From: Planctomycetota bacterium
GTDB lineage: Bacteria > Planctomycetota > Phycisphaerae > WQYP01
Assembly: GCA_021805585.1 (NCBI GenBank)
Contig: JAJZEY010000499.1
Coordinates: 1 to 6,873, forward strand
Direction of reading: 5' to 3'
Length of the DNA: 6,873 bases
The position numbers and the translations under genes were made by a program. Positions 5,250-6,873 of the stretch are shown here, one piece after another. Position 1 is the stretch's first letter, and each line of letters starts with the position of its first letter. The notes below the pieces were generated by a model, which did no database searches, was not told where the DNA came from, and was given only the letters and a program-made list of their open reading frames with translations.

Positions 5250-6873
5250 CGTTTGTCCAATAGAAAGATAACCGTGCGGCGCGGCGGAAGTTTTAACCTC
5301 TGGTCCAGTTTCATTATTTTTCCGGAAACAAGGTCACGCGCGGGCAGGCCGTATCCCTTCCGCGGGGTGAAGGTCCAACTATGATGACGCGAACAATTCA
5401 TGCCAATAATCCATGGGCCGTAGCGCAACACATACAATCCGGCCCGCCCCAGGTAAGGACCATAGTGGCCACGCCCAAACATTCCAAAATGACCCGCGGT
5501 TTTAATATACCCGTGCGGCAGAACCGGGATGGGCATTTTGCCGCCGGCGTAGGCTTCATGAATTCTGTTGCCGGGCGGAATAAAACCATGAAACTGCAAT
5601 TGATCTATATCATCCGGGCGAATATACACCTGGCCGCTGGGTATGAATTTGACCTGTTCGTGGCAGCGCACCAGGCGATCCACCGTGGGCGTGGTGAAGT
5701 GGATCCGAGCCAGGGAATTGATACCCGAATACGCACGATAGTAAAGCGATGCATACAGCCGCAGATGGCCGCGTTTAACAGCCACAACTCCGTCCTGCGG
5801 ATCGGCCCAGGCGAAATTCCGCTGTCCCGGCGTCATGGGCAGACGCACTCCGGTGATCGGCAATTTAATAACCGCGGCATACTGCCGCGGAATTTGCAGG
5901 AGGGATTTTATCATGGCACTGCCGGACGAATTGAGCATCGGAACGATGGATTGAAAAAACTGATGGTCTTCCAGGCACTGTTGGGCATAACCGATGATGG
6001 CACGTGATTTCATTTCAGGCAGCGCCGCACATTCCAGTGCAAAGCCCTGAATATTGCGGTCCCCATAGCAGACTTCCTCGGGGTACAGGTTGTGCCGCCA
6101 GCCGATTACTCCCTCCAGCCGCATGGCCCGATAGCCATTATGGTCCGCGCCCGGCTGCATGAAATAGCCGCGGGCCTTAATCATTCTAATTAATTGTGCG
6201 TTAATTTTTGAATTTCCGCCGGTGGCTTCGGACATCTGCCACAGAAAATGCGTAATGGTTTCTCCATAGCTGGCCACATAGCCAAGTTCGCGCGAAAGCC
6301 CGGCCTTTGTCACCAGAAAATAATGGTGCCCGAAAGGCCATTGCCACCCGTGGGCAAGCTTGTTTCCGCGGAACCGCACAAGCCCGATCGCCTCATACAG
6401 ATACCACAAAGCCTTTTTTTCAGGCATGGCCGCGGATGGTTCCAGAATTTCCAGCCCGCGATTGGCCGTGTATATGTTGTAATTCACGATCATGACCTGA
6501 TTGGTATAAAACCGCTGATGGGTCTGTTCGTAGGCAATGGTCCGGGCAAGAAGTTTTGCCCAGGCGATGCGCCTCGGCAGGCGTTGTCCGTCAACCAGTT
6601 GGATCGTTTTATCCAGATATGGCGATAATTGTTTTTTTAACAGCATAATCGCCCGCCCAATCGGCCCGTAGAGCCGCCAGGAAATATTCGCCTCATTGTG
6701 TTGGCCGTGTCCGCGTGCCAGGGCATCTATATCGCGGATAATTCGTGCAATCACGCGTGGGTTCTTATAGGCTGCGCACCAGGGGATCGTATAGGCGCGG
6801 GCCAGCATTTCCAGCCGCTGCGGCCCATCCAGCGACTTGCCACCAAGGAGTCGCAAAAGTACGGAATTCACAT
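5237..6873 (-). CDS. Large uncharacterised protein, C-terminal 544 residues (start beyond right edge)
   Basis: I cannot assign a function. The frame stays open to the window edge (a GTG at 6871 is probably internal), so the true start and any signal peptide are missing. The first roughly 320 residues are helical, with many aromatic, His and Asn residues; the most distinctive block is FYTNQVMIVNYNIYTANRGL (121-140), followed by GLSRELGYVASYGE (191-204), GYRAMRLEGVIGWRH (246-260) and a QQCLEDHQFF stretch (297-306). From about 330 to the end it looks beta-rich, ending LPPRRTVIFLLDKRHIP. A helical toroid followed by a beta-sandwich is the plan of several polysaccharide lyases (heparinase-like, PL8-like), and the block style recalls large unannotated proteins of Planctomycetota and Bacteroidota, but I see no lyase signature I can name. 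Upstream of and on the same strand as the symporter, which would fit degradation and uptake of one substrate. Confidence 0.7.
   Translation of the reverse strand, partial: VNSVLLRLLGGKSLDGPQRLEMLARAYTIPWCAAYKNPRVIARIIRDIDALARGHGQHNEANISWRLYGPIGRAIMLLKKQLSPYLDKTIQLVDGQRLPRRIAWAKLLARTIAYEQTHQRFYTNQVMIVNYNIYTANRGLEILEPSAAMPEKKALWYLYEAIGLVRFRGNKLAHGWQWPFGHHYFLVTKAGLSRELGYVASYGETITHFLWQMSEATGGNSKINAQLIRMIKARGYFMQPGADHNGYRAMRLEGVIGWRHNLYPEEVCYGDRNIQGFALECAALPEMKSRAIIGYAQQCLEDHQFFQSIVPMLNSSGSAMIKSLLQIPRQYAAVIKLPITGVRLPMTPGQRNFAWADPQDGVVAVKRGHLRLYASLYYRAYSGINSLARIHFTTPTVDRLVRCHEQVKFIPSGQVYIRPDDIDQLQFHGFIPPGNRIHEAYAGGKMPIPVLPHGYIKTAGHFGMFGRGHYGPYLGRAGLYVLRYGPWIIGMNCSRHHSWTFTPRKGYGLPARDLVSGKIMKLDQRLKLPPRRTVIFLLDKRHIP

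Noticed and set aside
5381..6007. 208-codon plus-strand frame opposite the unassigned protein
   Set aside because: Shadow of the longer minus-strand frame; composition is rich in His, Arg, Asn and Gln and there are no recognisable motifs.

Overview
The window reads as bacterial chromosome from a moderately GC-rich genome. The DAHP synthase style, the Na+/solute symporter and the large unassigned protein beside it resemble what is seen in Planctomycetota and other PVC-group bacteria. That assignment is an impression from protein style and could be wrong. I see no rRNA, tRNA, CRISPR array, insertion sequence or phage gene.

Layout. On the minus strand at the left edge (1-276) is the N-terminal part of an ArnT/PMT-like membrane glycosyltransferase. 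It lies downstream of a KamA-family radical SAM gene (377-1588, minus). A 492-bp stretch (1589-2080) then separates kamA from a divergent plus-strand gene for type I DAHP synthase (2081-3103), the first enzyme of the shikimate pathway. Convergent with that gene is a minus-strand sodium:solute symporter (3259-5037). Upstream of the symporter, also on the minus strand, is the C-terminal 544 residues or more of a large protein I cannot assign (5237 to the right edge).

The main result is in the 492-bp region upstream of DAHP synthase. It holds what looks like a complete ribosome-mediated transcription attenuator. A sigma-70-like promoter (TTGACT-17-CATAGT) is followed by a 31-codon leader peptide with 8 aromatic residues (5 Phe, 2 Trp, 1 Tyr). 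A terminator hairpin with a T-rich tail comes next. The segment at the leader stop codon (1803-1814) can pair at 11 of 12 positions with 1842-1853, which contains the whole 5' arm of the terminator, so the two structures exclude each other. The expected behaviour is that ribosomes stalled at Phe/Tyr/Trp codons allow read-through into the DAHP synthase gene, and ribosomes that finish the leader cause termination. The predicted transcription start falls on or next to the leader ATG and no Shine-Dalgarno is present, so the leader may be translated without a 5' UTR. A 42-codon ORF with a good Shine-Dalgarno lies between the terminator and the enzyme gene.

Two enzymes carry unusual residues. The DAHP synthase has Gln where the family normally has a metal-binding His (DPSQ instead of DPSH). 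The KamA-family protein keeps the radical SAM cysteines and a plausible PLP lysine, but lacks the residues that bind lysine in lysine 2,3-aminomutase, so its substrate is probably different. The symporter and the unassigned protein are on the same strand and may serve uptake and processing of one compound, perhaps a carbohydrate; this is inference from context only.
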